From Flavihumibacter cheonanensis (GTDB lineage Bacteria > Bacteroidota > Bacteroidia > Chitinophagales > Chitinophagaceae): a stretch of 64,000 nucleotides of DNA. The stretch is taken from the NCBI RefSeq assembly GCF_022352215.1, contig NZ_JAKRWF010000005.1:124001-188000 (forward strand). The letters are read 5' to 3'. Below are positions 8,980 through 17,422 of this stretch, piece by piece. Made by a program: the position numbers and the translations under genes. The notes under the pieces are model-generated. The model searched no databases. It worked only from the letters and a program-made list of their open reading frames with translations, and was not told where the DNA came from. Within the stretch, counting starts at the first letter, position 1; each line of letters opens with the position of its first letter.

Positions 8980-8997
8980 AAATGTTTCTCAGGTTGT

Positions 8998-10443
8998 TTA
9001 GTTGATGATCCAGGTGTCTTTACTACCTCCTCCCTGGGAGGAATTTACAACGAGCGAGCCTTCTCGTAAGGCAACACGGGTCAGGCCTCCAGGTACAATT
9101 TTCACGCCGCCCGGACCGTATAACGCAAAGGGCCGTAGATCTACATGTCTTGGCTCAAACCGGTTGTTGATAAAACAAGGCACGGTAGAGAGCCGGATAA
9201 TTGGTTGAGCAATAAAATTGCGTGGGTCTTCTTCAACGGATTGTAACATGTTGTGAATCTCTTCATCGGTGGCAGAATTACCCATCAGCATACCATAACC
9301 ACCTGACTGGTTGGTACGTTTGATTACCATCTCACGGATATGGTCAAACGTGAATTTCCTGGCATCCGGGTCAGCCAGTTGGTAGGTGGGAACATTGGAC
9401 AAGATCGGTTCCTCATTCAGGTAATATCGGATCATGGCGGGTACATAGGCATAAACAGCCTTGTCGTCAGCCACGCCGTTGCCGATAGCATTGACAAGGG
9501 CAATATTCCCCTTTCGATAAGCTCCAAGAATGCCCGGAATGCCTAATGCACTATCGGGACGAAAAACCAGTGGGTCCATGTATTCATCATCAATCCGGCG
9601 ATAGATCACATCCACCTGTTGTAGTCCCAATGTGGTTTTCATGTATACTTTGTGATTGTCTACTACCAGGTCGCGGCCTTCTACCAGCGGGATGCCCATC
9701 GACCTGGCTAAAAATGTGTGTTCATAATAAGCGGAGTTAAAAACACCGGGAGTAAGTAAAACCACCGTAGGATGCGCGATCTGCCTTGGGGCAAGTGATA
9801 CCAGAACATTATATAGTTCCAGCGGGTAATTGTTTACCATGCGCACTTTGTTGGAAGTGAGCATATCTGGGAAAATGCGTTTGGTGACTTCCCTGTTTTC
9901 CAGCATGTAGGACACACCGGAAGGAGTGCGCAGGTTATCCTCTAATACATAATAAGAACCATCCTGACCTCTGATCAGATCAATACCTGCGATATGGACA
10001 AAAATATCATGCGGCACCCGGATGCCAAAAACTTCACGTGTATAATGGGGGCAGGATGCAATCAGTTCGGCAGGGATAATGCCATCTTTCAAAACCTGCT
10101 GCTCACTGTAGATATCTTTCAGAAAAAGATTCAATGCTTTCAGGCGCTGGGTGATGCCAGCTTCAATCTGATCCCATTCGTTTCCGGGAATGATGCGGGG
10201 AATGATGTCAAAGGGAAATATGCGTTCAATCCCTTCATTATCGGTGTAAACGGTAAAGGTGATACCCTGACTCATGAATAATTCACTCGCGAGGCGGTCT
10301 TTGTCATTCAGACTTCCGGCACTCAATTGATTTAAGGTTTCAAATACCTGTTGATAAGGCGGACGCACCTGCGATCCATCACACATTTCATCCCAACTCA
10401 TGGGCACCATACAGTAATTGCTGAAAACAGATTGTTCAAGCAT
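8998..10443 (-). CDS. Circularly permuted type 2 ATP-grasp protein
   Basis: Protein of 481 residues from the ATG at 10443; an in-frame TTG at 10491 would read through a terminator-like hairpin and is not credible. It shows the order of the circularly permuted ATP-grasp 2 family (formerly DUF404/DUF407): an N-terminal region with the EGIERIFPFDIIPRII segment, a central VLEDNLRTPSGVSYMLENR motif, VVLLTPGVFNSAYYEH, EGRDLVV, a DVIYRRIDDEYMDP strand, and a C-terminal KRTNQSGGYGMLMG loop. Predicted to form amide bonds at the cost of ATP, making or tagging a peptide. First gene of the three-gene cassette, with a candidate promoter at 10505-10512. Confidence 0.93.
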   Translation of the reverse strand: MLEQSVFSNYCMVPMSWDEMCDGSQVRPPYQQVFETLNQLSAGSLNDKDRLASELFMSQGITFTVYTDNEGIERIFPFDIIPRIIPGNEWDQIEAGITQRLKALNLFLKDIYSEQQVLKDGIIPAELIASCPHYTREVFGIRVPHDIFVHIAGIDLIRGQDGSYYVLEDNLRTPSGVSYMLENREVTKRIFPDMLTSNKVRMVNNYPLELYNVLVSLAPRQIAHPTVVLLTPGVFNSAYYEHTFLARSMGIPLVEGRDLVVDNHKVYMKTTLGLQQVDVIYRRIDDEYMDPLVFRPDSALGIPGILGAYRKGNIALVNAIGNGVADDKAVYAYVPAMIRYYLNEEPILSNVPTYQLADPDARKFTFDHIREMVIKRTNQSGGYGMLMGNSATDEEIHNMLQSVEEDPRNFIAQPIIRLSTVPCFINNRFEPRHVDLRPFALYGPGGVKIVPGGLTRVALREGSLVVNSSQGGGSKDTWIIN

Positions 10444-10459
10444 AGTTTTGGTTATAGAT

Positions 10460-10498
10460 AAAAAAAGGTTGTTGCCCCACGTATGGAGCAAGCAACCT
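10460..10498 (-). terminator. Terminator-like hairpin in the ATP-grasp leader
   Basis: On the minus strand 10498-10485 pairs with 10478-10466 (AGGTTG/CAACCT, a bulged C, TTGC/GCAA, a T-G wobble and CC/GG) around a 6-nt loop, followed directly by a run of seven Ts ending at 10460. This is a full intrinsic terminator. It sits 45 nt past the stop of the upstream membrane-protein gene and 17 nt before the ATP-grasp ATG. Because a promoter match lies upstream at 10505-10512, it could also attenuate the cassette. Confidence 0.75.
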
Positions 10499-10504
10499 GT
10501 ATTT

Positions 10505-10512
10505 CAAATATA
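10505..10512 (-). promoter_or_regulatory. Candidate -7 box for the ATP-grasp cassette
   Basis: On the minus strand the sequence reads TATATTTG, an exact match to the Bacteroidota -7 consensus TAnnTTTG. No clear -33 TTTG lies at 19-21 nt upstream. Transcription would start about 7 nt downstream, almost at the base of the hairpin at 10498. Confidence 0.4.
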
Positions 10513-10542
10513 ACGATTCAGTGTGGTATTTGCAGGCCTGAT

Positions 10543-11055
10543 CTATTCTTGCCCGGTTGGTGTGTCAAATGCATCTGCATGTTGTTTCAGGAGCCGGAAC
10601 GTCATTGAAACATGGATCAGCAGTAACAACCCATACACCAACAGAAAATTGAGCATGGACTTCATGGTAGAATACATCATTTCCTCCAGTCCCTCAACTT
10701 CTTCTTTTTGCATGGATAAGGCCTGATCAATTGCCGTATTCAGCATTTCGGGATTCATTTTAAGAACCACTGCGTTCATAAATGCCATTCCTCCCAGCAC
10801 GAGGGTGCCAATTCCATTTACCCGGATCAGATCACGAAGGGATGGTTTGCAATACATGTGGGCATCAATACCCCGGCTTAGGAACCGAAAACTGCAATAA
10901 CTGTAAATAACCACGCAGGCCATCAGGAAAACAAAGATGAGCATAACAGGATTGGCCAATGCGGCCAATAAGCCGCCCAATACAAAAAAGGCGATAATAC
11001 CAGCGATAGCAAGCAATAGATAAGTCAGAATTCTATAGAAGATCAGTTTTTTCAT
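10543..11055 (-). CDS. Four-helix integral membrane protein of unknown function
   Basis: Protein of 170 residues. Four hydrophobic segments are visible: about 8-32, 36-58, 82-103 and 136-153. A basic loop with YCKPSLRDLIRVNG lies between helices 2 and 3, and an acidic amphipathic stretch (QKEEVEGLEEMM) precedes helix 4. The C-terminus is short and polar. The family was not recognised and no catalytic motif is evident. It follows aspS on the same strand after 65 nt containing a perfect GC-rich hairpin, and is followed by a strong terminator at 10498-10460. Confidence 0.7.
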   Translation of the reverse strand: MKKLIFYRILTYLLLAIAGIIAFFVLGGLLAALANPVMLIFVFLMACVVIYSYCSFRFLSRGIDAHMYCKPSLRDLIRVNGIGTLVLGGMAFMNAVVLKMNPEMLNTAIDQALSMQKEEVEGLEEMMYSTMKSMLNFLLVYGLLLLIHVSMTFRLLKQHADAFDTPTGQE

Positions 11056-11088
11056 GATGGTTATTCCCGGCCGTAAAATTAAGGGTCT

Positions 11089-11113
11089 ACCGGTCGGGTG
11101 GTACCCGACCGGT
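11089..11113. terminator. Perfect 11-bp GC-rich hairpin downstream of aspS
   Basis: ACCGGTCGGGT (11089-11099) and its exact reverse complement (11103-11113) flank a GGT loop. It begins 8 nt past the aspS stop. No T-run follows on the minus strand (the sequence continues AGACCCTTAATTTTAC), so it is either a weak terminator, an RNA stabiliser or a dispersed palindrome. Confidence 0.55.
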
Positions 11114-11120
11114 GAGAGGA

Positions 11121-12944
11121 TCAGGAATTTAATTTTATACTTAACTCAGTTAGTTGTTTATCGTCGATCGCAGCGGGTGCATCCAGCATTACATCGCGGC
11201 CGGAATTGTTTTTCGGGAAAGCGATGAAATCGCGGATACTCTCAGAGCCTCCCAGGATAGCGCAAAGACGGTCAAATCCAAAAGCAATTCCACCATGTGG
11301 CGGCGCCCCATATTCGAAGGCACCCAGCAGGAAGCCAAACTTGTGCAGGGCTTCTTCCTTGCTCATACCAAGGGCCGCAAACATTTTCTCCTGCAACTCA
11401 CGCTGGAAAATCCGGATGGAACCACCGCCGATTTCATTTCCGTTCAATACCATATCATAGGCATTGGCCTTAATATTCGCATACGGATGTTGCAAGTAAT
11501 TGGCGACATCTTTGATTTCCGGATCATTTTCAATCATCACAGCAATATGATCCGGCTTGGGCGAAGTAAAAGGATGGTGTCTTGCTACCCAGCGATTTTC
11601 TTCTTCTGCGTACTCAAACAATGGAAAATCCAATACCCACAACAATTTGAACTCATCCTTACGACGCAAGCCCAGGCGCTCACCCAGCTCAAGCCTCAAT
11701 TCACTGATTGCCTTGCGGGTTCTTTCTTCCCGGCCTGCCAGTATCAGTACCAGGTCGCCTGGTTGTGCAGCGGTTATGCCCGCGATAGTTTTGAGTTGTT
11801 CTTCATTAAAGAACTTATCTACGGAACTCTTAAAACTGCCATCAGCACCACAACGGATATAAACCAGGCCGTTCATTCCGATCTGCGGACGTTTAACCCA
11901 TTCCGTTAGCTCGTCCACCTGTTTGCGGGTATAGTCAGCAGCACCTGGTACGGCAATTGCCAGCACCGTTTCTGCCTCATTAAATACTTTAAATCCACTT
12001 GCCTCAAATATTTCCAGTGCAGCTGCATCTCCTGTCTGTGCCTCAAATACAGTTTTCAGGTTCGCCAGCTCCATTCCAAAACGGATATCCGGTTTGTCGT
12101 TACCATATTTCAGCATGGCATCGTTCCAGGTCATGCGCTGAACGCTTTCCGTATAATCTATGTTTCTAACGTCCTTGAATATGCGCTTAATCAATCCCTC
12201 GAACATCTGCAGGATGTCTTCCTGCTCTACAAAACTCATTTCGCAGTCGATCTGTGTGAATTCCGGCTGACGGTCGGCCCGCAGGTCCTCATCGCGAAAA
12301 CATTTAACTACCTGGTAATAGCGATCGTATCCGCTTACCATCAGTAATTGCTTGAAGGTTTGCGGACTCTGTGGCAACGCATAAAACTGTCCGGGGTTCA
12401 TACGGGAGGGTACCACAAAATCACGGGCGCCTTCCGGCGTGCTCTTAATCAGAAATGGTGTTTCAATATCCATGAAGTTGTTTTCATGGAGATAATTACG
12501 TGCGGACCGATTCACTGAATATCGCAATTCCAGGTTGCGCTTTACTGCATTCCGGCGTAAATCGAGATAGCGATACTTCATTCGAAGATCATCACCACCA
12601 TCTGTATCATCCTGGATGGTAAAAGGAGGTGTAGTCGCTTTATTCAGAATGGTGAAACTGGTCACGTCAATTTCTATATCACCGGTTGCCAGGTTTTTAT
12701 TTTTGCTGGTTCGTTCAATCACCTTTCCTGTTACCTGCAGTACATACTCTCTGCCCAATGGCTGGTTATCCAGTTGCGGGGTTAGTGTTTCTCCGAATAA
12801 TAATTGTGTGATCCCATACCTGTCTCGCAAATCCACGAAAGTGATGCTGCCGAATTTACGAACCGTTTGAACCCATCCTGCCAATGTCACTTCTTTTCCT
12901 ATGGCATTTGCATTTAATTCCCCACAAGTATGCGATCTATACAT
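11121..12944 (-). CDS. aspS: Aspartyl-tRNA synthetase
   Basis: Protein of 607 residues, the length of the bacterial-type enzyme. It charges tRNA-Asp (and tRNA-Asn if the organism uses the indirect route) with aspartate in the cytoplasm. Domains: N-terminal OB-fold anticodon-binding domain (1-about 105, [21 protein letters not shown]), class II motif 2 in [16 protein letters not shown] near 217, a GAD-type insertion in the middle (about 290-410), and motif 3 GIAFGFDRL near 559. The ATG at 12944 gives the standard [10 protein letters not shown] start. It is divergent from the first mtfA-like gene, 44 nt away. Confidence 0.97.
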   Translation of the reverse strand: MYRSHTCGELNANAIGKEVTLAGWVQTVRKFGSITFVDLRDRYGITQLLFGETLTPQLDNQPLGREYVLQVTGKVIERTSKNKNLATGDIEIDVTSFTILNKATTPPFTIQDDTDGGDDLRMKYRYLDLRRNAVKRNLELRYSVNRSARNYLHENNFMDIETPFLIKSTPEGARDFVVPSRMNPGQFYALPQSPQTFKQLLMVSGYDRYYQVVKCFRDEDLRADRQPEFTQIDCEMSFVEQEDILQMFEGLIKRIFKDVRNIDYTESVQRMTWNDAMLKYGNDKPDIRFGMELANLKTVFEAQTGDAAALEIFEASGFKVFNEAETVLAIAVPGAADYTRKQVDELTEWVKRPQIGMNGLVYIRCGADGSFKSSVDKFFNEEQLKTIAGITAAQPGDLVLILAGREERTRKAISELRLELGERLGLRRKDEFKLLWVLDFPLFEYAEEENRWVARHHPFTSPKPDHIAVMIENDPEIKDVANYLQHPYANIKANAYDMVLNGNEIGGGSIRIFQRELQEKMFAALGMSKEEALHKFGFLLGAFEYGAPPHGGIAFGFDRLCAILGGSESIRDFIAFPKNNSGRDVMLDAPAAIDDKQLTELSIKLNS

Positions 12945-12978
12945 ATAGAATTTATATTTTCGGTTTGTTGCTGAGGTG

Positions 12979-12986
12979 CAAATGTA
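12979..12986 (-). promoter_or_regulatory. Candidate -7 box for aspS
   Basis: The minus strand reads TACATTTG, matching TAnnTTTG exactly, 35 nt upstream of the aspS ATG. A matching -33 element was not seen; the upstream part would lie inside the 5' end of the divergent mtfA-like gene. Confidence 0.4.
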
Positions 12987-12988
12987 AC

Positions 12989-13813
12989 ATGATTACCGTA
13001 ATTACGATATTAGGCGGAAGCAGCCTCCTGGTTTTTCTGATCTGGAGCTGGGAGCGAATTCGTTATGATTACCGGCGACTTGACCGCGACAGCAATCATC
13101 CTGCACCGGAAGGCTCCGGCTCCCTGTTGCCGGAGTGGGCACAGCACCACGACTGGCTTCGCACCCACAATATCTATTATCGGTCGCTTAGTTTAGATAA
13201 CCAGGCCCGCTTCCTTCGAAGAGTGATGGATTTCATGCGGTATAAAGAATTTAAATATATTGACCTGGAGCCAGATCCCATGATTCCGCTCCTGATCAGC
13301 GCCGCAGCTGTGCAACTGACATTCGGACTGACAGATTTTCGCCTGGATTTTTTTGAAAAAATCTATGTTTCCGGTTCTGCCTACCAGGTTCACTGGCACA
13401 AACAGGCTTTCCAGGGCCATGTAAGTCTGCAGGGAATATACCTAAGCTGGGATCATTTTTTTCATGGATACCAGGAATATGATGATGGCCACAATGTAGG
13501 GTTACATGAAATGGCCCACGCGCTCACCTATGGTGCCATGATGGGCAGAACTACGATGGAGAAAAGTTTCCGCACCAAATTCAAAGAATACGCACAAGCG
13601 GCCTACCCGATACTTATGCGGATGAGGAATGGAGAAGATTCCGTCCTTGACCGCTATGCCGCCACCAATTTTCACGAATTCTGGGCTGTTTCCATCGAGA
13701 CTTTTTTCGAAAAGCCCCTATTGTTAAAAACCTGTGAACCTGCCTTATACAATGCACTTTGTCAATTGCTGAACCAGGACCCACTTGAATTAACAGCCGT
13801 AAAACTGGTTTAA
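12989..13813 (+). CDS. MtfA-type zinc metallopeptidase (M90), copy 1
   Basis: Protein of 274 residues from the ATG at 12989; upstream codons overlap aspS and are unlikely to be translated. An N-terminal hydrophobic segment (about 2-20) could anchor it in the membrane. The core matches MtfA (glucose-regulated metallopeptidase): [13 protein letters not shown] (102-114), GIYLSW, the zinc motif HEMAH (173-177) and the downstream [12 protein letters not shown] helix carrying a further conserved Glu. In E. coli MtfA binds the repressor Mlc and has aminopeptidase activity; the role here is unknown. A paralogue follows 220 nt downstream, and the gap between them holds only a weak 5-bp hairpin at 13916-13929. 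Confidence 0.88.
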   Translation: MITVITILGGSSLLVFLIWSWERIRYDYRRLDRDSNHPAPEGSGSLLPEWAQHHDWLRTHNIYYRSLSLDNQARFLRRVMDFMRYKEFKYIDLEPDPMIPLLISAAAVQLTFGLTDFRLDFFEKIYVSGSAYQVHWHKQAFQGHVSLQGIYLSWDHFFHGYQEYDDGHNVGLHEMAHALTYGAMMGRTTMEKSFRTKFKEYAQAAYPILMRMRNGEDSVLDRYAATNFHEFWAVSIETFFEKPLLLKTCEPALYNALCQLLNQDPLELTAVKLV

Positions 13814-14033
13814 GGCAGTCCATTCGTCGAAAACCTGATTTTTACAGGATTTTAAAGGCCAAATGCTTTTAAACTTCAAAATCTAGATTTAAATTGTGCT
13901 CAATTATTACCCTTACTCGAACCGTCGAGCATTTTTAATCCGTACCAGTCTCCTCTCCGAAAGGCCATCGTATCCATTTCTGTGTTGAACCAGCAAGACA
14001 ATTTCGATTTTCTTACCCGTAAAGTTGACCCTT

Positions 14034-14834
14034 ATGGAAATCGTGTTCATTTGTTTGCTGGTGTTCAGTACTGTTTTTTTGTTTGATCTGCTGAACAATC
14101 GCTGGCAATATTTTTTACTCTACCGCCGACGCAAGGGCTTTGAACTGCATGAACCACAGTTTCGAAAGCTTATTTCTTCGAACATTCGCTACTTTAACAA
14201 AGTGGATGAAGCAACCCAGCAAAAATGGTTGTTCAGGGCCTATCTTTTTTTCCGGTCTAAAAAATTCCATTACGTAGGTGTAGAACGTAGGGAGGAAATG
14301 CCCATATTAATCAGTGCAACAGCTGCTCAGTTGACATTGGGACTTGAAAACTTTTCCCTCAATTATTTTCGGGATATCTATGTATTGCAACATGATTATC
14401 ATTACGGACACTATTCGCTCCCTTTTATGGGGCATGTAGACAGTTCTGGCATCTATCTCTCCTGGCATAATTTCCTTGAAGGAATTCGGAGTGCACATGA
14501 CAGCAGCAATGTTGGCTTACATGAAATGGCACATGCGTTGGCCTATGTCAACTTCATCACCAAAACGGATGAAGACCGCCACTTCAAAAAGGAATTTCAC
14601 AATTTTTCAAAAGTTGCACGCCCGATTTTTCAGGATATGCAACGGGGACGTAAAACCATCCTCGGAGAATACGCCGCTACCAATTATCATGAATTCTGGG
14701 CAGTGAGTGTGGAAGTGTTTTTTGAGAACAGTGTGCGGCTGCGGCATGATCTGCCAGATCTTTATGAAGCGATGGCAAAACTGCTCCGCCAGGATCCCTA
14801 TAAAGTATTGGTTAGCCGACTGGCTGCGGCCTGA
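14034..14834 (+). CDS. MtfA-type zinc metallopeptidase (M90), copy 2
   Basis: Protein of 266 residues. The ATG at 14034 is preferred to a TTG nine nt upstream. It has an N-terminal membrane segment (about 2-20), LISATAAQLTLGL (92-104), GHVDSSGIYLSW, zinc motif HEMAH (163-167) and the HEFWAVSVEVFFE helix. The order and spacing match copy 1, so the pair arose by tandem duplication, but the N-terminal third has diverged strongly. It converges with the SelW-like gene, leaving 6 nt between the stops. Both copies keep the catalytic residues, so neither looks like a pseudogene. Confidence 0.88.
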   Translation: MEIVFICLLVFSTVFLFDLLNNRWQYFLLYRRRKGFELHEPQFRKLISSNIRYFNKVDEATQQKWLFRAYLFFRSKKFHYVGVERREEMPILISATAAQLTLGLENFSLNYFRDIYVLQHDYHYGHYSLPFMGHVDSSGIYLSWHNFLEGIRSAHDSSNVGLHEMAHALAYVNFITKTDEDRHFKKEFHNFSKVARPIFQDMQRGRKTILGEYAATNYHEFWAVSVEVFFENSVRLRHDLPDLYEAMAKLLRQDPYKVLVSRLAAA

Positions 14835-14840
14835 GAATGA

Positions 14841-15128
14841 TTAGTCTTTTCGATCTGAATGTCCCAGCGATTTGCCCGGGGCAATGTGATCGCGAACCAA
14901 TTGTTTTATTTCTTTAATCTCTTTAAAACCGCCATCACGCTTACGATCGTAAACAGGTTCCTTGTTGATGAATAAGGTGTAGCGACCAGCGATTTCACTG
15001 GGTCTGAGTGTTACCTCGGCTAATTCGGCTTCGAATGTGGTCAATAATTCCTGTGCCATATAAGCAGCTCTCAGTAACCAATGGCACTTCGGGCAGTATT
15101 CGATTGTGATCGTAGCTTTCATGTTCAT
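14841..15128 (-). CDS. SelW/SelT/SelH (Rdx) family thioredoxin-like protein
   Basis: Protein of 95 residues. It shows the Rdx family pattern: a first strand TITIEYCPKC with the CxxC redox motif (residues 12 and 15), then a helix RAAYMAQELLTTF, the strand EVTLRPSEIAGRYTLFIN and a C-terminal helix with KEIKQLVRD. Bacterial members replace selenocysteine with Cys, as here. Predicted small cytoplasmic redox protein of unknown partner. Either of two ATGs (15128, 15122) could be the start. It is divergent from the MOSC gene. Confidence 0.88.
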   Translation of the reverse strand: MNMKATITIEYCPKCHWLLRAAYMAQELLTTFEAELAEVTLRPSEIAGRYTLFINKEPVYDRKRDGGFKEIKEIKQLVRDHIAPGKSLGHSDRKD

Positions 15129-15138
15129 GGTATTACTT

Positions 15139-15171
15139 CAAAGGTAAGCGGGCTTTTGTATTTTTACCAAA
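15139..15171 (-). promoter_or_regulatory. Promoter of the SelW-like gene
   Basis: The minus strand has TTTG (15171-15168), a 21-nt spacer and TACCTTTG (15146-15139), matching both Bacteroidota promoter elements. The -33 box overlaps the first base of the divergent MOSC start codon. Confidence 0.5.
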
Positions 15172-15980
15172 TGGCAACAATTAGCGGCTTATTCATTTAT
15201 CCCATTAAATCTTTGGGTGGCATTGAGTTGGAATCAGCTTATCTCACCGACAGAGGATTTCAATACGATCGGCGCTGGATGCTGATTGATTCAACCGGTC
15301 GATTCCTTACCCAACGTGAACATGCCGTAATGGCATTGCTTCAGGTTACCTTAGAGCAGGATGGATTACGGGTATATCACAAAAAAAATACGGAAATAAG
15401 CATTCGGATTCCATTCGAGCAGCAGGGTGGTGAAACAACAGTAACTGTTTGGGAGGATACGATGCCTGCAACCCTGGTTGGTGCTGAATTTGATAACTGG
15501 TTTTCACAACAGTTGGGAATGAATTGCCGCCTGGTTTATATGCCGGATTACAGTCGCCGTGAGGTAGACCCCGATTATGCCCACAACAAAGAGCTCACCA
15601 GTTTTTCCGATGCCTATCCTTTGTTGCTGATTGGCCAGTCTTCCCTGGATGATTTAAATACAAAACTTACTGAGCCTGTTCCTTTGAACCGGTTCAGGCC
15701 TAATATTGTAGTAGAGGGATGGGAACCCTTTGCAGAAGACTTTATCCGAGAATTCAAAATTGGTGAAATTCAATTTGAAGCTGTAAAGCCCTGCGCCCGT
15801 TGTGTACTTACTACCATCAACCAGGATACGGCTGAACAAGGAAAGGATCCGCTTAAAACATTAGCGGCATATCGAAGTAAGAATAATAAAGTATTATTTG
15901 GACAGAACCTGTTATATAACGGAAACGGATACCTGAAAAAAGGAATGGAGGTTCAGTTTTTACGCAACTCCACCAGGTAA
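15171..15980 (+). CDS. MOSC-domain (mARC-type) molybdenum cofactor protein
   Basis: Protein of 269 residues from the ATG at 15171, giving the typical MATISGLFIYPIKSL start of the MOSC N-terminal beta-barrel domain. The MOSC core follows (about 120-265) with the cofactor-binding segment KPCARCVLTTINQ (207-219). C211 aligns with the molybdenum-ligand cysteine of mARC proteins. Known relatives (mARC, YcbX) reduce N-hydroxylated compounds with electrons from partner proteins; the redox partner here is not identified. The 3' end overlaps the convergent membrane-protein gene by 28 nt. Confidence 0.9.
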   Translation: MATISGLFIYPIKSLGGIELESAYLTDRGFQYDRRWMLIDSTGRFLTQREHAVMALLQVTLEQDGLRVYHKKNTEISIRIPFEQQGGETTVTVWEDTMPATLVGAEFDNWFSQQLGMNCRLVYMPDYSRREVDPDYAHNKELTSFSDAYPLLLIGQSSLDDLNTKLTEPVPLNRFRPNIVVEGWEPFAEDFIREFKIGEIQFEAVKPCARCVLTTINQDTAEQGKDPLKTLAAYRSKNNKVLFGQNLLYNGNGYLKKGMEVQFLRNSTR

Positions 15981-16312
15981 AACCAGGCAATAAAAAACAT
16001 GCCAATTCCAAAAGGAATGGCTGTGTAATACCGATAGTGATCTGGTGTTTCATAGAACTCCAACACCATCCAGGAGCAGTTGGCAATGATCCAGAAAAGT
16101 ACCGCCAGGTTGTGAAATAATTCCGACTTTATTTTCCTGGTTTGGTAGGTTATGAGGATAGCTACTGTTAGGGTAGGGACGATCATGAACATACCAATCG
16201 GTTTCCAGAGCAGCGCCCAGCTCATGTCTTTAAGCAGCCAGAATACAATGTGCAGGTTTTCAATCCGGCGGAAACGTTCCGGGATTGAGTACATGGGGGA
16301 GTTGCTTGCCAT
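15953..16312 (-). CDS. Small integral membrane protein, unknown function
   Basis: Protein of 119 residues from the ATG at 16312 (113 from the ATG at 16294); codons further upstream overlap the oxidoreductase gene and are unlikely to be used. Three or four hydrophobic segments are visible, including LWKPIGMFMIVPTLTVAIL, LAVLFWIIANCSWMVL and IPFGIGMFFIAWFYLV. The soluble N-terminus has SIPERFRRIENLH. The family was not recognised. It starts 25 nt after the FAD oxidoreductase stop, so it is probably the last gene of the A2M-oxidoreductase transcript. Confidence 0.65.
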   Translation of the reverse strand: MASNSPMYSIPERFRRIENLHIVFWLLKDMSWALLWKPIGMFMIVPTLTVAILITYQTRKIKSELFHNLAVLFWIIANCSWMVLEFYETPDHYRYYTAIPFGIGMFFIAWFYLVELRKN

Positions 16313-16337
16313 TCCTTCTAAAATTTCAGCGGCAAAG

Positions 16338-17417
16338 TTAGGGGCTGAGCAGGCTCGAAAATCGATTAATACTGGCTTCTGGACGAATTGAACAGCCATC
16401 TGTAATATATTTTGCCAGCTGTTGCCCGAAATAGGGGGCTAATGAACAACCTTTAGTTCCCATCCCGTTCAAAATGCCCACCCTGGGCAGATGGGGATGA
16501 AACCCTGCAAATGGCCGCCTTTCAACTGTAGCGGGCCTGATGGCTGCCCAATGATGAAGGGTTTTAAAAGGCCGCTTAATCCAGCTGCGAACTGCCAGCT
16601 CCGTTCGTTCGCGGAAAGCATCCGTAGGAGCGTCCGTCTGATAGCGGTTTTCATACGTAGAGCCCGCCCAGAAATAACGCTGATTTTCTGTCCCCCCTAG
16701 GTGCGGACAGGGCACCAGGCTTATCCCTTTTTTATAAATATGGTCCCCAGGCAGGTCTTCGATTTCAAGTAGCAGGGCTTCTCCTTTATTAGGAGAAAAA
16801 GGAAGCCTGCTGAAAAAAGGCAAGTCCATCCCCTGAATGCCATCGCAAAAAACAATGCGCTCTGCCTGGATATCCCGATAGCGTATAGAGTGCTCGTTTA
16901 GCTCCATTTCACCCGGTTCAAATTTCTCCTGAATCAATTGTTGCTGTTTTTCCAACACAATTTTCCAGGAGTTCAGCAAGAGGTTGAGATCAATCAACAG
17001 GGCAGGGGATATGCTGCCAAGTCCGTATGGAATTTCCATCAGGGAATTCCAGTACTCCTGATCTTCGGGTATACTCAGGTATTCTGACAGTTCCGGCAAT
17101 CGTTTATCAAAAGCTTCTTTCATCTGCATACTGGGAAAACTGTGCAGGATGCGGGTCGACTGAATACAGCGAATGCCTAATTGGTTGCCCATATTGGTAT
17201 AGGCGCCAAGTGCAAAGGGGAGCAGGGTTTCCGCCATCCAGGTTTTGGCCAGCACCCGACCGGTTACCGGATTGATCACACCCGATGCGATGCGGGAGGA
17301 ACTGATTTTCCTCCCTTCATCTATGACCATAAATTCCTCGTTGTACTGCGATAGCCACCAGCTCAGCCAGCTACCCGATAAGCCCTGTCCAACAAGCAGG
17401 GTGCCGGTATGGATCAT
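16338..17417 (-). CDS. FAD-dependent oxidoreductase, DAO (glycine oxidase-like) family
   Basis: Protein of 359 residues. N-terminal Rossmann strand LLVGQGLSGSWLSWWL has the GxGxxG dinucleotide motif, followed by VIDEG (acidic end of strand 2) and ASGVINPVTGR, the second FAD-binding element typical of the D-amino acid oxidase superfamily. The C-terminus has WAAIRPATVERRPFAG and a GILNGMGTKGCSLAP loop, as in MnmC-C or ThiO-type enzymes. Predicted to oxidise an amine or amino acid with FAD; the substrate is not known. The start lies 5 nt after the alpha-2-macroglobulin stop, so the two are co-transcribed. Confidence 0.87.
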   Translation of the reverse strand: MIHTGTLLVGQGLSGSWLSWWLSQYNEEFMVIDEGRKISSSRIASGVINPVTGRVLAKTWMAETLLPFALGAYTNMGNQLGIRCIQSTRILHSFPSMQMKEAFDKRLPELSEYLSIPEDQEYWNSLMEIPYGLGSISPALLIDLNLLLNSWKIVLEKQQQLIQEKFEPGEMELNEHSIRYRDIQAERIVFCDGIQGMDLPFFSRLPFSPNKGEALLLEIEDLPGDHIYKKGISLVPCPHLGGTENQRYFWAGSTYENRYQTDAPTDAFRERTELAVRSWIKRPFKTLHHWAAIRPATVERRPFAGFHPHLPRVGILNGMGTKGCSLAPYFGQQLAKYITDGCSIRPEASINRFSSLLSP

Positions 17418-17422
17418 GTGTT

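Noticed and set aside
11154-11909. 251-codon plus-strand open frame opposite aspS
   Set aside because: It is antisense to an essential, strongly conserved gene and has no domain signature, start context or neighbours that support it.
13814-14033. Possible regulatory RNA between the two mtfA-like genes
   Set aside because: Only a 5-bp hairpin (13916-13929) and short AT-rich palindromes are visible; too weak to support a structured element.
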